Assembly (NCBI RefSeq): GCF_034932365.1
Contig: NZ_JAYGHR010000013.1
Location: 1 to 64,000, forward strand
DNA length: 64,000 bases
Direction of reading: 5' to 3'
Origin: Capilliphycus robustus
GTDB lineage: Bacteria; Cyanobacteriota; Cyanobacteriia; Cyanobacteriales; Microcoleaceae
The notes under the pieces are model-generated. The model ran no database searches. It was not told the origin of the DNA and saw only the letters and a list, made by a program, of their open reading frames with translations. This document shows positions 25,884 through 35,650 of the stretch, piece by piece. A program made the translations under genes and the position numbers. Position 1 is the stretch's first letter; the number at the start of each line of letters is the position of its first letter.

Positions 25884-26130
25884 CAAAGGTTTAGCCAAAA
25901 ATCCTCGCCTAAAGTCAATTCATCAAAATTACCATTGGAGAGTTAATCTAGTCCAATCAATCACCCAATTTAACTCAAAAAAATGCCCGAGTTTTAGACA
26001 AATCAAGCCAATTAAATTATCAGGTTCACGATAGCAAAATAACATCTTTTCGAGCTGTATTGCCCAAATAGACGTGTAAAATCTCATCAAAAATTGCAGT
26101 CAAAACTTGCTGAACCTTAATCTCAGTCAC

Positions 26131-26535
26131 TCAATGAAAATCAGGAGATTGAGAATCAGATTCTTCTTCCTGTATAGACTCGGACTGCATATCGAGTGTA
26201 CTTTGTTCAGTATTCAATTGATTAGTAGCAGCAATGGCTAAACTGATAAATAAAATGCCACTGACTAAAACCGCCAGGGGAAAACGTCGAGTCAGCCATA
26301 AATCTCGACGAATTCTCGCCCAAGGATGACTCTGACGGCGTAACATCTGCCCAACAGCCCACTTTTGTAGACAGAAAGGATCACGAACAAAATGGCCACT
26401 ATTGCTAATCACAAAATGAGTATGACAATGGGGACAAGTGAACAGTCCACCAAACACCCCCATTGAGGAGACAATGCTTGTATGATGACAAATCGGACAA
26501 GTAACAGAGTATGTATTGAAGGTATCAGCGTTCAT
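26131..26535 (-). CDS. Zinc-finger plus membrane-anchor small protein
   Basis: The 134-aa product has an N-terminal four-cysteine zinc ribbon, CPICHH..17..CPHCHTHF (residues about 14-41). A membrane helix lies at about 90-110 (LAVLVSGILFISLAIAA), followed by an acidic Ser/Glu tail. The first part should be cytoplasmic. No family is recognised. The flanks (25884-26130 and 26536-26819) show no gene. Confidence 0.6.
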   Translation of the reverse strand: MNADTFNTYSVTCPICHHTSIVSSMGVFGGLFTCPHCHTHFVISNSGHFVRDPFCLQKWAVGQMLRRQSHPWARIRRDLWLTRRFPLAVLVSGILFISLAIAATNQLNTEQSTLDMQSESIQEEESDSQSPDFH

Positions 26536-26819
26536 AGAATAAATGACTCAAAATGACTCAGGTAGACAAAACTGACGACCCCTTGCAAGCAAAAGTAACA
26601 ACTCTCGTAGAAGCATCAGCGATGCGGCACAATGTTGCTCTCTATCTCTAGTCTAACTCTCCTGCTATTTCCATCAACCTCGAAAATACGGATTTTTTCG
26701 GTAAAAAAGATACAATCAGTCAACATCCCTAAAAAAGAAGCAGATCGAGTCTGACAAAAACCGAATCTTTTCATCACAACTGCTCTTTTTTGTCAACCGA
26801 CTTAAGACTGTCTTAATTT

Positions 26820-27623
26820 TCAATCGGTAATTTGTTCATTGTGCCAGGTTTGCAATTCTTTTAATCCGGTCGTGTGAGTGAGATTGTATTGCAGGGGAGT
26901 CATAGTAATGTAATTTTGGCGTAAAGCCTGCACATCTGTTGGTAAATCATCATTAATCAAAGTCTTTTGAGGATCTTCGACCTCTTCTAAGACTTCTCCG
27001 GCTAACCAATAGTAAGTTTTCCCTCTGGGGTCAACGCGCTTTTCAAAAATATCAATATAGCGACGAATTCCTTGACGAGCGATCATCACACCCAGAATAT
27101 CTTCTTCAGGCACCGCCGGAATGTTAACATTAAGCAGCATAACCTGAGATAAAGGACATTTTTCCAACTGTTTGAGCAAACGTTCCGCAAAACGAACAGA
27201 CGCTTGAAACTGACGCGCCGAATAACTCCCCAGACTCAAAGCAATACTGGGAATGCCTTCAATCATCCCTTCCATCGCCGCAGAAACCGTACCCGAGTAG
27301 ATAACATCCGTTCCCAAATTCGGGCCGTGGTTCACCCCAGCCAGAACAAAATCCGGGCGAGTATCGAGTAACCCAAACAAAGCCAACTTCACACAGTCCG
27401 CCGGAGTTCCCGAACAAGCCCAAGCCTTCACCTGGGGATGAAAAACCGATTCCACCTTCTCCGCCCGAATGGGTTGATGAAGCGTCAAACCATGACCTGT
27501 AGCCGATCGTTCTTGATCGGGACAAACCACCTTGACCTCGTGGCCGACTTCTGCGAGATGATTAGCAAGGCTACGAATTCCTTGGGCAAAAATGCCGTCA
27601 TCATTACTGATTAACAGTTTCAT
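26820..27623 (-). CDS. surE: 5'/3'-nucleotidase SurE
   Basis: The 267-aa product begins MKLLISNDDGIFAQGIRSLA, with the SurE metal ligands N7-D8-D9. It also has the conserved SGTVSAAMEG, SATGHGLT and 'LAGVNHGPNLGTDVIYSG'. SurE is a cytosolic, divalent-metal-dependent phosphatase acting on nucleoside 5'- and 3'-monophosphates, linked to stationary-phase survival in other bacteria. Length is normal. It is divergent from pheS. Confidence 0.95.
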   Translation of the reverse strand: MKLLISNDDGIFAQGIRSLANHLAEVGHEVKVVCPDQERSATGHGLTLHQPIRAEKVESVFHPQVKAWACSGTPADCVKLALFGLLDTRPDFVLAGVNHGPNLGTDVIYSGTVSAAMEGMIEGIPSIALSLGSYSARQFQASVRFAERLLKQLEKCPLSQVMLLNVNIPAVPEEDILGVMIARQGIRRYIDIFEKRVDPRGKTYYWLAGEVLEEVEDPQKTLINDDLPTDVQALRQNYITMTPLQYNLTHTTGLKELQTWHNEQITD

Positions 27624-27763
27624 GGATGCAATTTCTGATTATCGTGTAGGTGCAGGGCAGAAGATAGTAAGCGTCTTTAGTCTATAGTCTATATTGCGCG
27701 ATATTCAATCTGCACGGCTAACTTTGCTTTAAACTTCCAAGTTGTATAGTAAACATTCCCGAT

Positions 27764-28756
27764 ATGACTACAGAAATTGACGCCCAACTCCAAGAACTGC
27801 GCCAAAATGCCCAAAGCGAGATTACCGCTTGCCAAAGCCTCGATCAACTCGAACAGTTACGAATTAACTACTTTGGCAAAAAAGGTCAACTCTCCCAAGT
27901 GCTTGGGGCAATGGGAAAACTCGATCCGAGTGAACGTCCCCGTATTGGTGCGATCACAAATGAAGTCAAACAAGCCATCCAAACCGACTTAGACGATAAA
28001 CGCACTGCCCTACAAGCCGCCCAACTCGAAGCCCGACTGAAAAGCGAAAGCCTCGATGTCACCATGCCGGGAATTTATCGCCCCCAAGGTCAAATACACC
28101 CCCTCAACGGCATCATTGATCGCGCCCTCGATATTTTTGTCGGTTTGGGCTATACCGTCGCCACAGGGCCGGATATGGAAAGCGATTATTACAACTTTGC
28201 CGCGTTGAATATGCCTGCCGATCATCCGGCCCGAGATATGCAGGATACCTTCTATTTACCGGATGGGAACTTACTGCGAACCCATACTTCTCCGGTACAA
28301 ATTCGCTACATGGAACAACAAAAACCCCCTTTACGGGTTATAGTACCGGGTCGGGTTTATCGGCGCGATACCGTTGATGCAACTCATGCGGCAGTGTTTC
28401 ATCAAATCGAACTCCTAGCAGTTGATGAAGGATTGCGCTTTAGCGACCTCAAAGGGACAATTAAAGAGTTCCTGCGTCAGATGTTTGGGGATTTACCGAT
28501 TCGCTTCCGGGCGAGTTATTTCCCCTTCACCGAACCCTCAGCCGAAGTAGACTTACAATGGCAAGGCAAATGGTTAGAAGTTTTGGGTTGTGGCATGGTT
28601 GATCCGAATGTGTTTAAAGCCGTTGGCTATGATTCGGAGAAATATACCGGATTTGCCGCCGGATTTGGGGTCGAACGCTTTGCGATGGTTTTACATCAGC
28701 TTGATGATATTCGCCGGGTCTATGCCAGTGATTTACGCTTTTTGCGACAATTTTAA
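27764..28756 (+). CDS. pheS: Phenylalanine-tRNA ligase alpha subunit
   Basis: The 330-aa product has the N-terminal coiled-coil tRNA arm (about 1-95), then the class II catalytic core: 'HPARDMQDTFYL', 'RTHTSPVQIRYM', the motif 2 arginine region RVYRRDTVDATH and motif 3 GVERFAMVLHQLDDIR. It charges tRNA-Phe together with PheT as an alpha2-beta2 enzyme; pheT is not in this window. Length and start are standard. Confidence 0.96.
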   Translation: MTTEIDAQLQELRQNAQSEITACQSLDQLEQLRINYFGKKGQLSQVLGAMGKLDPSERPRIGAITNEVKQAIQTDLDDKRTALQAAQLEARLKSESLDVTMPGIYRPQGQIHPLNGIIDRALDIFVGLGYTVATGPDMESDYYNFAALNMPADHPARDMQDTFYLPDGNLLRTHTSPVQIRYMEQQKPPLRVIVPGRVYRRDTVDATHAAVFHQIELLAVDEGLRFSDLKGTIKEFLRQMFGDLPIRFRASYFPFTEPSAEVDLQWQGKWLEVLGCGMVDPNVFKAVGYDSEKYTGFAAGFGVERFAMVLHQLDDIRRVYASDLRFLRQF

Positions 28757-28778
28757 TCAATTTTCAAGTGTGTGGGTT

Positions 28779-28789
28779 GTGTGAGGAGT
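28779..28789 (+). promoter_or_regulatory. 11-nt perfect complement of the Yfr1 RNA core in a gene leader
   Basis: GTGTGAGGAGT, 16 nt before the ATG of the SH3-domain gene, is the exact complement of ACTCCTCACAC, the invariant unpaired core of the cyanobacterial small RNA Yfr1. In the sense orientation it includes the only strong purine-rich ribosome-site-like stretch (GAGGAG) of this leader, although that lies farther than usual from the ATG. Pairing would be expected to block translation. The yfr1 gene itself is not in this window. Confidence 0.45.
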
Positions 28790-28804
28790 TGAACGAGAAT
28801 AAAT

Positions 28805-29446
28805 ATGTTGTCTTATGAGTCTCGGTGGATACCCTGGCTGGGTAGTTTGTTAATCGTTGCGATCGCCATACCCTATCGGGCGATCGCCAATGAAAAAGCA
28901 GTTCCGTCTAAATTTTCCCCCTCTGAAGGCAGCGCTGAAACGACATCCGATCTGTGTCGTCAGGTGTTTGAACCTCAAGGCTTGGCGGTTCGCGCTCGAC
29001 CTACTCCTAATTCTCCCCGAGTCGGGGGGGTTCGCCATAAAGATGAAGTCACCCTGGTTCGCAATTATCAAGGCATTCGGGGGCCTGATGGTCGAACTTG
29101 GATCGAAATTACCTATCCGATGCGGGGATTTATCTCCAATGGTTATCCGGGAGGACGCAGTAACTTAATGCTATGTTCGGATGATGTGATTTCTCAGCCG
29201 CCTCAACAACCTGCTTCTCTATGTCGTCGCATCGATCGCTTCGCTGCACCCAGAGGCGTGGCGGTTCGATCAAAACCCTCTAGTTCGGCGTCTCGTGTGG
29301 GAGGAATCGCTTCGGGCCAGGAAGTCTACCTCGTCGAAGGTTATAAACTGATTCGAGATCCGAATAATGAACCTCGCAATTGGGTCGAAATTGCCGAACC
29401 GTTAGCAGGTTTTATCTCCGCCAATACCCTAATTATGTGCCGATAA
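28805..29446 (+). CDS. Exported protein with two bacterial SH3 domains
   Basis: The 213-aa product has an N-terminal hydrophobic signal (about 10-28, IPWLGSLLIVAIAIPYRAIA). Two SH3_3-like repeats follow: 'GLAVRARPTPNSPRVGGVRH' with EVTLVRNYQGIRGPDGRTWIEI, and 'GVAVRSKPSSSASRVGGIAS' with EVYLVEGYKLIRDPNN..WVEI. Each is preceded by a cysteine (LCRQV, LCRRI) and closed by a later one (MLCSD, LIMCR), suggesting one disulphide per domain. Bacterial SH3 domains usually bind peptidoglycan or peptides. The leader carries the Yfr1-complementary site. Confidence 0.75.
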   Translation: MLSYESRWIPWLGSLLIVAIAIPYRAIANEKAVPSKFSPSEGSAETTSDLCRQVFEPQGLAVRARPTPNSPRVGGVRHKDEVTLVRNYQGIRGPDGRTWIEITYPMRGFISNGYPGGRSNLMLCSDDVISQPPQQPASLCRRIDRFAAPRGVAVRSKPSSSASRVGGIASGQEVYLVEGYKLIRDPNNEPRNWVEIAEPLAGFISANTLIMCR

Positions 29447-29451
29447 TCAAC

Positions 29452-29540
29452 AGTTATCAGTCAACAGTAACCAAGTTTCAGGGAACAGTTGATAGCTAAT
29501 AACTGTAAACTGAAATAACTGGTTACTGTTCACTGTCTAC
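29452..29540. repeat. Short heptameric repeat tract with inverted halves
   Basis: Units CAGTTAT/CAGTCAA/CAGTAAC in the left half and AACTGTA/AACTGAA/AACTGGT/TACTGTT in the right half again face each other. The family is the same as the tracts at 22.7 kb and 37.3 kb. It fills the gap between the SH3 gene and the convergent bilin lyase and reaches into the lyase stop. Confidence 0.6.
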
Positions 29541-30058
29541 TTAATGCCAATCCGAATTTCTGAACAAAAAGAAGCTTGGCTAAAACCATTGGTATGCTTG
29601 AAAATGCTGGTTCGCAGTCGCAAATTGGGCATCAGATACCATAACCGTTCTTCAACATAAAAGTTATCGGTTTCTGTAATCAAAACTAAAACTTCATCCT
29701 CTCCTAAAAAATAACTCCCTTTGAAGGCATGGTCATCATAACCTGGTCTTTTTTGTAAAAATTGACCTTCATGGGGTGAATCAGAGTCAATCAAGGGAAC
29801 TAACATTGTTGAACCCGTCTGGCTTTGAGAGTCGCCCTCTACAGTTCCCTCCCAAGCCAGTTGTAATCCCCCCCAAGCCATTGTCGGATCAACTTGGTGA
29901 TGTTCGCACAGTTGAGTAATGCTAGGTTCATTTTGAGGCAAAAGCGTAATCGTCAGGTTGGATTTACCTGCTTGCAATTGTCCAGAGGATAAGTTGTGAA
30001 TAGTACGTTGAGAAAACCACTTACCCGCAGAAAGTTCAAGGAATTCTGAAATATCCAT
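29537..30058 (-). CDS. CpeS/CpcS-family phycobiliprotein bilin lyase
   Basis: The product is about 173 aa (MDISEFLELSAGKWFSQRTIH...). It shows the family order: 'GKWFSQRTIHNL', WGGLQLAWEG, 'FLQKRPGYDDHAFKGSYFLG', VLITETDNFYVEERLWYLMPNLRLRTSI, with a C-terminal 'FSQASFCSEIRIGIK'. These lipocalin-like enzymes attach phycocyanobilin or phycoerythrobilin to conserved cysteines of phycobilisome proteins. The target subunit cannot be told from sequence alone. A TnpB element lies just upstream, about 25 bp from the start, and may have altered its promoter. Confidence 0.88.
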   Translation of the reverse strand: MDISEFLELSAGKWFSQRTIHNLSSGQLQAGKSNLTITLLPQNEPSITQLCEHHQVDPTMAWGGLQLAWEGTVEGDSQSQTGSTMLVPLIDSDSPHEGQFLQKRPGYDDHAFKGSYFLGEDEVLVLITETDNFYVEERLWYLMPNLRLRTSIFKHTNGFSQASFCSEIRIGIK

Positions 30059-30085
30059 CAAGCTTGTTTATGTTTCTGGTCTAAT

Positions 30086-31483
30086 TTGACATACTCCCCA
30101 TTTCTAAAGAAAGGGGATTCTTAGCTATTGCTAATTCTTGGTTCATCAACACCACTTATTAAGTCGGATGTCTCCTGATTAACAGAGGTGGAAGTCTCCC
30201 CAAGCGTTTCCTCGAACGAGGCAGTTTCCGAATGCCCTTCGGTACTGTTATACTCAGCCCCTAAAATGCTCATGCCCTTCTTGAAAATATTCAGTGCCGC
30301 ATTAGTATCCCGACAAATTTCTGTCTGACATTTAGGGCATTTGTGAGTCCGGGTGCTGAGTGATTTCTTCACCCGAAAACCACAGTTAGAACAATCGGCA
30401 GAGGTGAAGTTTGGACTAACAGAAATCACCGCTTTATCCCAAATTTTTCCAAAATAGTCTAACCATTGAGTGAATTGATACCAACCTGCATCGGAAATCG
30501 ACTTAGCTAAATGATGGTTCTTTACCATGTTTTGTATCTTGAGGTCTTCATATACCACAACATCGTGATTATGTCACTACGCACCGAGCCAGTTTTACAG
30601 CCCAGTCTTTGCGTTGGCGTTGAACCTTCAAATGTGCTTTTCCAAGTCTAATTCTTGCTTTCTGGTAGTTTTTTGATTGGGGCTTTTTACCCTTAAAAAA
30701 CTTCCTAGATAGTCGTCTCTGTAGCTTTTTAATTCGCTTTTCAGATGACCTTAAATACTTGGGATAGATGGCTGCATTGTCGTTAGTGTCTTTGTAGAAA
30801 TAGTTTAAACCCAAGTCTAAACCGACTACTTTTCCGGTATAGTTTCCCGGTTCAGACCGATTAGCATTAAAGCAGAATTGTGCATAATACCCATCGGCTC
30901 GTCTGACTACTCTCACTCGATTGATCTTCAATGTAAACAAATCCCTTCTAACATCTGAGTTGCAGAATAAAGAAAATTCACCTGCTTTAAACCCATCTGT
31001 GAAATTAATTGATTTACAGTCAGTTGACAGTTTCCAGCCAGTAGTCTTGTACTCAACTGAGCGACAATGTTTCTTGAATTGAGGGTAGCCTTTTATCGAC
31101 GCTCCCTCACGGCAACGACGATAGAAGCTAGATATTGAATTCCAAGCTCTTTCACCAGAAGCTTGACGTGCCATTGAGTTAAGTTTATTAGCAAAAGGGA
31201 ATTCTTTCGCCAACTCTTTACAGAGGCGAGAAATGCGAGATTTATCCACATCCCGTTCATCTCGCCATAGTCTAACTGCCTTGTTTCTGATGAATTGAGC
31301 AGTTCTTATGGCATCATCAAGTCTTGAGTATTGAGACTTGGAACCGTTTAATAACTTAGCTTCTCGTACAATCATGGTATAATTTTGCCACACAACTCCC
31401 CGTATAACAATATCAATTGTTCGCTATCCATCCCCATGCCTAAAGGCTGGGGCTTTCCGCTCAACTTCGGTAAATCTGAGCGG
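30086..31483 (-). mobile_element. Second IS200/IS605-type (TnpB) element, with broken tnpB
   Basis: The right end reads TTGACATACTCCCC (30086 onwards on the plus strand), followed by a hairpin with arms CCCCATTTC and GAAAGGGG (30095-30117). This matches the architecture of the right end of the element at 8326 (TTGACATCCTCCC then hairpin). The other end holds hairpins with arms CCCC..GCC/GGC..GGGG (31432-31452) and CCGCTCA/TGAGCGG (31457-31483). The outer left boundary is approximate. It separates the bilin lyase from the large signalling gene. Confidence 0.7.
30121..31375 (-). pseudogene. tnpB: Frameshifted TnpB/OrfB nuclease
   Basis: The first frame (31375-30569) starts at the ATG of MIVREAKLLNGSK and contains the first RuvC aspartate (VVGLDLGLNYFYKD), ending RCVVT-stop. 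The second frame resumes at about 30575 with VVVYEDLKIQNMVKN (the glutamate), the zinc finger CSNCGF..CPKC and the last aspartate in CRDTNAALNIF. A loss or gain of one or two bases near 30560-30575 separates them. The protein is distinct in sequence from the intact TnpB at 8367. The element can no longer make its own nuclease. Confidence 0.85.
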
Positions 31484-31530
31484 CTAATCTTCTCAGTGTA
31501 GCAGTCGGAGGTGATCACAACAGAATTGTT

Positions 31531-34500
31531 TCAATTTGAAGACCCACAACTGCGATCGCGTCCCGTCGCCTTGGCTCGATACAACGCTTCATCTGCCGCA
31601 CCAATCAGGATAGGAATTGATAAACTCGTATTGGGGATAACCGTCGCAACCCCCAAACTAAGCGTCACGCAGCCATAAACGGACTCAGCGTGAGAAATAC
31701 CCAAGGCCCTCACCCGCACTCGAATTTCCTCCGCCACTCGCAGCGCCCCTTCTAAGGGAGTAGCGGGTAAAATCACAGCAAATTCTTCTCCTCCGTAACG
31801 AGCGACTAAATCGGCTGGACGTTTGACTCCCGCTTTGATCGCTTGGGCGACTTGGTGCAAACAATGATCTCCGGCTTGATGTCCGTAGGTGTCATTGTAG
31901 AGTTTAAAACTATCAATATCACATAAAATTAGCGACAGTTGATCTTGCGATCGCATTAACCTAGTCCATTCTTTTTCTAACACCCGATCAAAACAATGAC
32001 GGTTCGCAATTTGAGTTAAACTATCACGAGCAGCTAAACGTTCTAATTCTTGATTAGCGGTTTCTAGTTGTTGATAAAGTTCCCCTTGATGAATGGCGAT
32101 CGCGGCTTGAGCGGATAATTCACTCAAAAGCTTAATTTCATGTTGTTCCCAATGTCTAATATCCCGACAATGATGAGCAATCATCAATCCCCATAATTTA
32201 TCTTGATAAACAATCGGAACCACCAAATTAGCCTTAACGGCGTAGCGTTCCAGGAGTTCGATATGGCAAGGGTTCAAATCAGCTTCCTTAATATTATCAA
32301 TGGCTCTAATTCTTCCCTGACGATAATATTTAACATAGCTTTCTCTAAAACAAGGATCATCAATTTCATCCTCTAAGCTAGCTGGATAACCGGGTACAAC
32401 CGACTCAACTACAACGGTTCCATTCCACTGAGCATCAAAGCGGTACAAAATCACCCGATCTGTTTCCAAAAGCTCTCGTACTTCTTGAGCCGTTGTATTA
32501 AGAATATCATTGAGATTGAGAGAATTGCGAATTTTCTGTCCGATTTCCATGACGAGTCTTTCTCGAATGGCTTGCTGTTTAAGTTCTTCTTTCAAATGAG
32601 CATATTCAAGAATTTTTTCAGCCAGTGTTTGTTGATCTATGGCTACCGTTTGAGCTAAAGGTTCGGGTGTAGAAACTGGAGTTCCGCTCAAAGGAATAAT
32701 CGGGCTATTCGTTGTACATAATCTAGAATAAATCGGTGTCAGAGGTTGAGATTTCATCAACAATTTAATGATTCCTTCTGCCGATAAAGGATGACTAATC
32801 AGATAACCTTGAGCCTGATTACAACCAATAGATTGCAAAAATTCTAACTGTTGTCGGGTTTCCACTCCCTTCGCTAAAACATTAAATTCCAGAGCATTCC
32901 CTAAATTGACAAGAGCCTGTAAAATAGCACCTTGCTTCGGATCACTCATTAAATCTTCGACAAAAGACGAATCTATTTTTAAAGTTTGAATCGGTAAATG
33001 TTTGAGATAAATGAGAGAACAATAACCTCGACCAAAATTATCAATTGCAATCTGAATTCCGGCTTGCCGCAATTGCTTGAGTCGAATCATTGATCTTTCA
33101 ATATCGCCCATAAGAGCAGTTTCTGTAATTTCAAGTTCCAGATATTTAGGTTCCATCTGGGCTTGTTGAAGGGTACTGATCAACACATCAACTAAATCCT
33201 CTTGTTGAAACTGATTCACAGAGAGATTGACACTAATTTTTGCAGGGGATAATCCTGTTAGTTGCCAAATGCGTTGTTGAGTGCAAGCCGTTTGTAAAAC
33301 CCAAGCCCCAATAGCTTTGAGTTCGTTCATGTGTTCGGCGACTGGAAGAAAGTGATGAGGATATATCACCCCAAAGCGAGGATGATACCAACGAATTAAA
33401 GCTTCTAAACCGCTTAGTTTTCCTGTTGAGAGTTCGATTTGGGGCTGGTAGTGAATGGCAAACTCCTCTTGTTTTAATGCTTTCTGTAAGTCCATTTCTA
33501 GTGTCAGATGAACTGCATTGGTTGTTGCACTCTCAGGTGTATAGAGTTTGTAGGTGTTTTTGCCATATTGTTTGGCTTGATCTAGGGCAATTTCTGCGTG
33601 TTTGAGGAGTGTTGCTGCACTTTCTCCGTCGTAGGGTGCCAAAGCCACGCCGATACTGCCGTTGAGGTAAATAGCTTGAGTGTGAATGTACAATGGCTCT
33701 CGAAAGATGTCAAGCAAGCTTTGACACAGGGTTATCGTGTCATCGGCATAAGCCACCTGAGAAAAGATTAATGCAAATCCATCCCCATGCCAACGAGCCA
33801 GCAGGGTATTATTCAGTTGGAGTTGTTCTAGGCGACTTTGCAAACGAACAGCAACTTCTTGTAAGAAACTATCTCCGACTTGATATCCAAAAGATTCATT
33901 AATGGTTTTAAACTGATCTAAGCCTAAAACTGCTACTGCAACCATATTGCCGTTGTGCAGAACATCAATTAATGCTAGTGTTAGTTGTTGTTCTAAGACA
34001 ATCCGATTGGGGAGTTTGGTGACTCGATCATAGGAGGCTTGATTCTCGATCAGATGAGTCAGTTGGCGTTGCGTAAAGCCAACATAAAGGTGTAGACTCA
34101 GCGATTGTCCTAATTTGAGTTCGTTAGGTTGCCAAATGGGAGCTTGTCGCCGTATTTCTCGCCAAGTTTCAAAGGAGCGTCGAGTGATTTGATTGCGTGG
34201 ATCGGTGTTATGGTAGCCTGCCCACAGGATTTCGATTTCTCGTTGTGTTCTAAACAAGGTGAGATAACCGATTTCTTGCTGACGAGATCCCAGAGGAATG
34301 ATCAGTAATGAGTGAATGGAAGTATTTGCAAATGCTTCCGTTAGGGGTTGCAAATGGGGATGTTTGGAAAACTCTAGAACTGTAAAAATACAGGGCTTGT
34401 TGTTTCCGATGGAATGACTCTCATCAACATTTTTAAACGGTGTGGAATCGGGTTTGGGCTTAATGGGTTGAGTGTTTTGCTGGATCAAATCTTGCCAACT

Positions 34501-35316
34501 TGAACTGTTTTCGAGTTCGGCTAGGCTCGGTTGTTCGCCACAGGTGTATAATTTGGGGGATTGACCAGTGAGATCCTCTGTGAAATAAACACGTCCTCCA
34601 TCGCCTTTTAAGATCTTGATGCTTTCTTCAAGAACAGTTTGCCAGGTTTGATGTTCGTCAAGGTTTTCAGCGAAAATTTTGTTGATGCGAGCGATCGCTT
34701 TTTCTTGTTGTTGTTGTTGTTCGGCTTGGGCTATCAATGTAGCTTGGGCAATTGCCAGGGAAACTTGTTTACTTAAGAGTTCTACTGTTTGCAGTTCGGG
34801 TTCGCTAAAGCGTCGCGGTTCCGCATGATGAATGATCAATAACCCCCACAATTGTTCCCAGTGAAAAATGGGAATAGCCAAGGATGATAAAACTCCCATT
34901 CCGACTAAATATTGGAGATGACATTCATCGACTGGAGCATAGCGAATCTCAGTATTTAATCGATTCGGTTCACTTAATTGTGAGTTGGCGGAGTCGAGGA
35001 TTTTTCGTTTGGCTGAGACATCTATGATAATTCGTTGATGGGCTTTATTGAATTGAGCGCGAGCAACAGAGGGAATATCTTGGGCTGAAAAATGCAAGCC
35101 GAGCAGTGAGGGTAATTGTTCTAATTTAACAGATTCAGCAATAACAACACCGCTTCCCTCTATTTGAAATTGATAAATTTTGACTCGATCTACGTTGAGA
35201 AAATCACGAGTTTCTTTGACAATTAGATTCAGTTTTTCTTGAAAAGAAAGATGATTGTTTTTCCAGTCTGCTAGTTGGAATAAAAACGGTTTTTGATAAT
35301 TTTTTTTCTTTTTCAT
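31531..35316 (-). CDS. GAF-GGDEF-EAL-GAF-GGDEF sensor, candidate bilin-binding c-di-GMP enzyme
   Basis: The product is about 1261 aa from ATG 35316; residue numbers here count from the longer TTG frame at 35361. The first GAF (about 45-205) has C147-H148 in DECHLQYLVGMGVLSSLAIP, as in phytochrome-like bilin-binding GAFs. A weaker GAF-like region (230-430) follows, then a GGDEF with the degenerate site HGDGF, an EAL domain with EALIRW intact but DNFGRG instead of DDFGTG, a third GAF (about 945-1090) with another Cys-His (NPCHIELLERY), and a final GGDEF with GGEEF and an upstream RPAD inhibitory site. It should at least synthesise cyclic di-GMP, probably under light control. Confidence 0.85.
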   Translation of the reverse strand: MKKKKNYQKPFLFQLADWKNNHLSFQEKLNLIVKETRDFLNVDRVKIYQFQIEGSGVVIAESVKLEQLPSLLGLHFSAQDIPSVARAQFNKAHQRIIIDVSAKRKILDSANSQLSEPNRLNTEIRYAPVDECHLQYLVGMGVLSSLAIPIFHWEQLWGLLIIHHAEPRRFSEPELQTVELLSKQVSLAIAQATLIAQAEQQQQQEKAIARINKIFAENLDEHQTWQTVLEESIKILKGDGGRVYFTEDLTGQSPKLYTCGEQPSLAELENSSSWQDLIQQNTQPIKPKPDSTPFKNVDESHSIGNNKPCIFTVLEFSKHPHLQPLTEAFANTSIHSLLIIPLGSRQQEIGYLTLFRTQREIEILWAGYHNTDPRNQITRRSFETWREIRRQAPIWQPNELKLGQSLSLHLYVGFTQRQLTHLIENQASYDRVTKLPNRIVLEQQLTLALIDVLHNGNMVAVAVLGLDQFKTINESFGYQVGDSFLQEVAVRLQSRLEQLQLNNTLLARWHGDGFALIFSQVAYADDTITLCQSLLDIFREPLYIHTQAIYLNGSIGVALAPYDGESAATLLKHAEIALDQAKQYGKNTYKLYTPESATTNAVHLTLEMDLQKALKQEEFAIHYQPQIELSTGKLSGLEALIRWYHPRFGVIYPHHFLPVAEHMNELKAIGAWVLQTACTQQRIWQLTGLSPAKISVNLSVNQFQQEDLVDVLISTLQQAQMEPKYLELEITETALMGDIERSMIRLKQLRQAGIQIAIDNFGRGYCSLIYLKHLPIQTLKIDSSFVEDLMSDPKQGAILQALVNLGNALEFNVLAKGVETRQQLEFLQSIGCNQAQGYLISHPLSAEGIIKLLMKSQPLTPIYSRLCTTNSPIIPLSGTPVSTPEPLAQTVAIDQQTLAEKILEYAHLKEELKQQAIRERLVMEIGQKIRNSLNLNDILNTTAQEVRELLETDRVILYRFDAQWNGTVVVESVVPGYPASLEDEIDDPCFRESYVKYYRQGRIRAIDNIKEADLNPCHIELLERYAVKANLVVPIVYQDKLWGLMIAHHCRDIRHWEQHEIKLLSELSAQAAIAIHQGELYQQLETANQELERLAARDSLTQIANRHCFDRVLEKEWTRLMRSQDQLSLILCDIDSFKLYNDTYGHQAGDHCLHQVAQAIKAGVKRPADLVARYGGEEFAVILPATPLEGALRVAEEIRVRVRALGISHAESVYGCVTLSLGVATVIPNTSLSIPILIGAADEALYRAKATGRDRSCGSSN

Positions 35317-35650
35317 TCTGATGAAATTTAAAATGGGTTGATTAAAACTTACGAATAACAATGGAGTTTATCAATCAAATAGAAGTTTTTATTGGATTTA
35401 AAATGGCTCAAGATTTCACACAACTTATACATTGATTGAAAATCAATTGTTGAATTCTATGATTGTCAGTTTTCTCTTATGCTAACTCAATTAGATGTTT
35501 GATTCGATGGAGATCCGTATAAATTTGGAATTAACCTGAACGTTGAGTCACAGCAATCTCTGACCCACGTCCCTACCCCAAAAGATGGAGCAGAGGGTAC
35601 AGATTCAGATAAACTGTGGATTGGTTAAACTCCTATGGAGAACACTGGAA

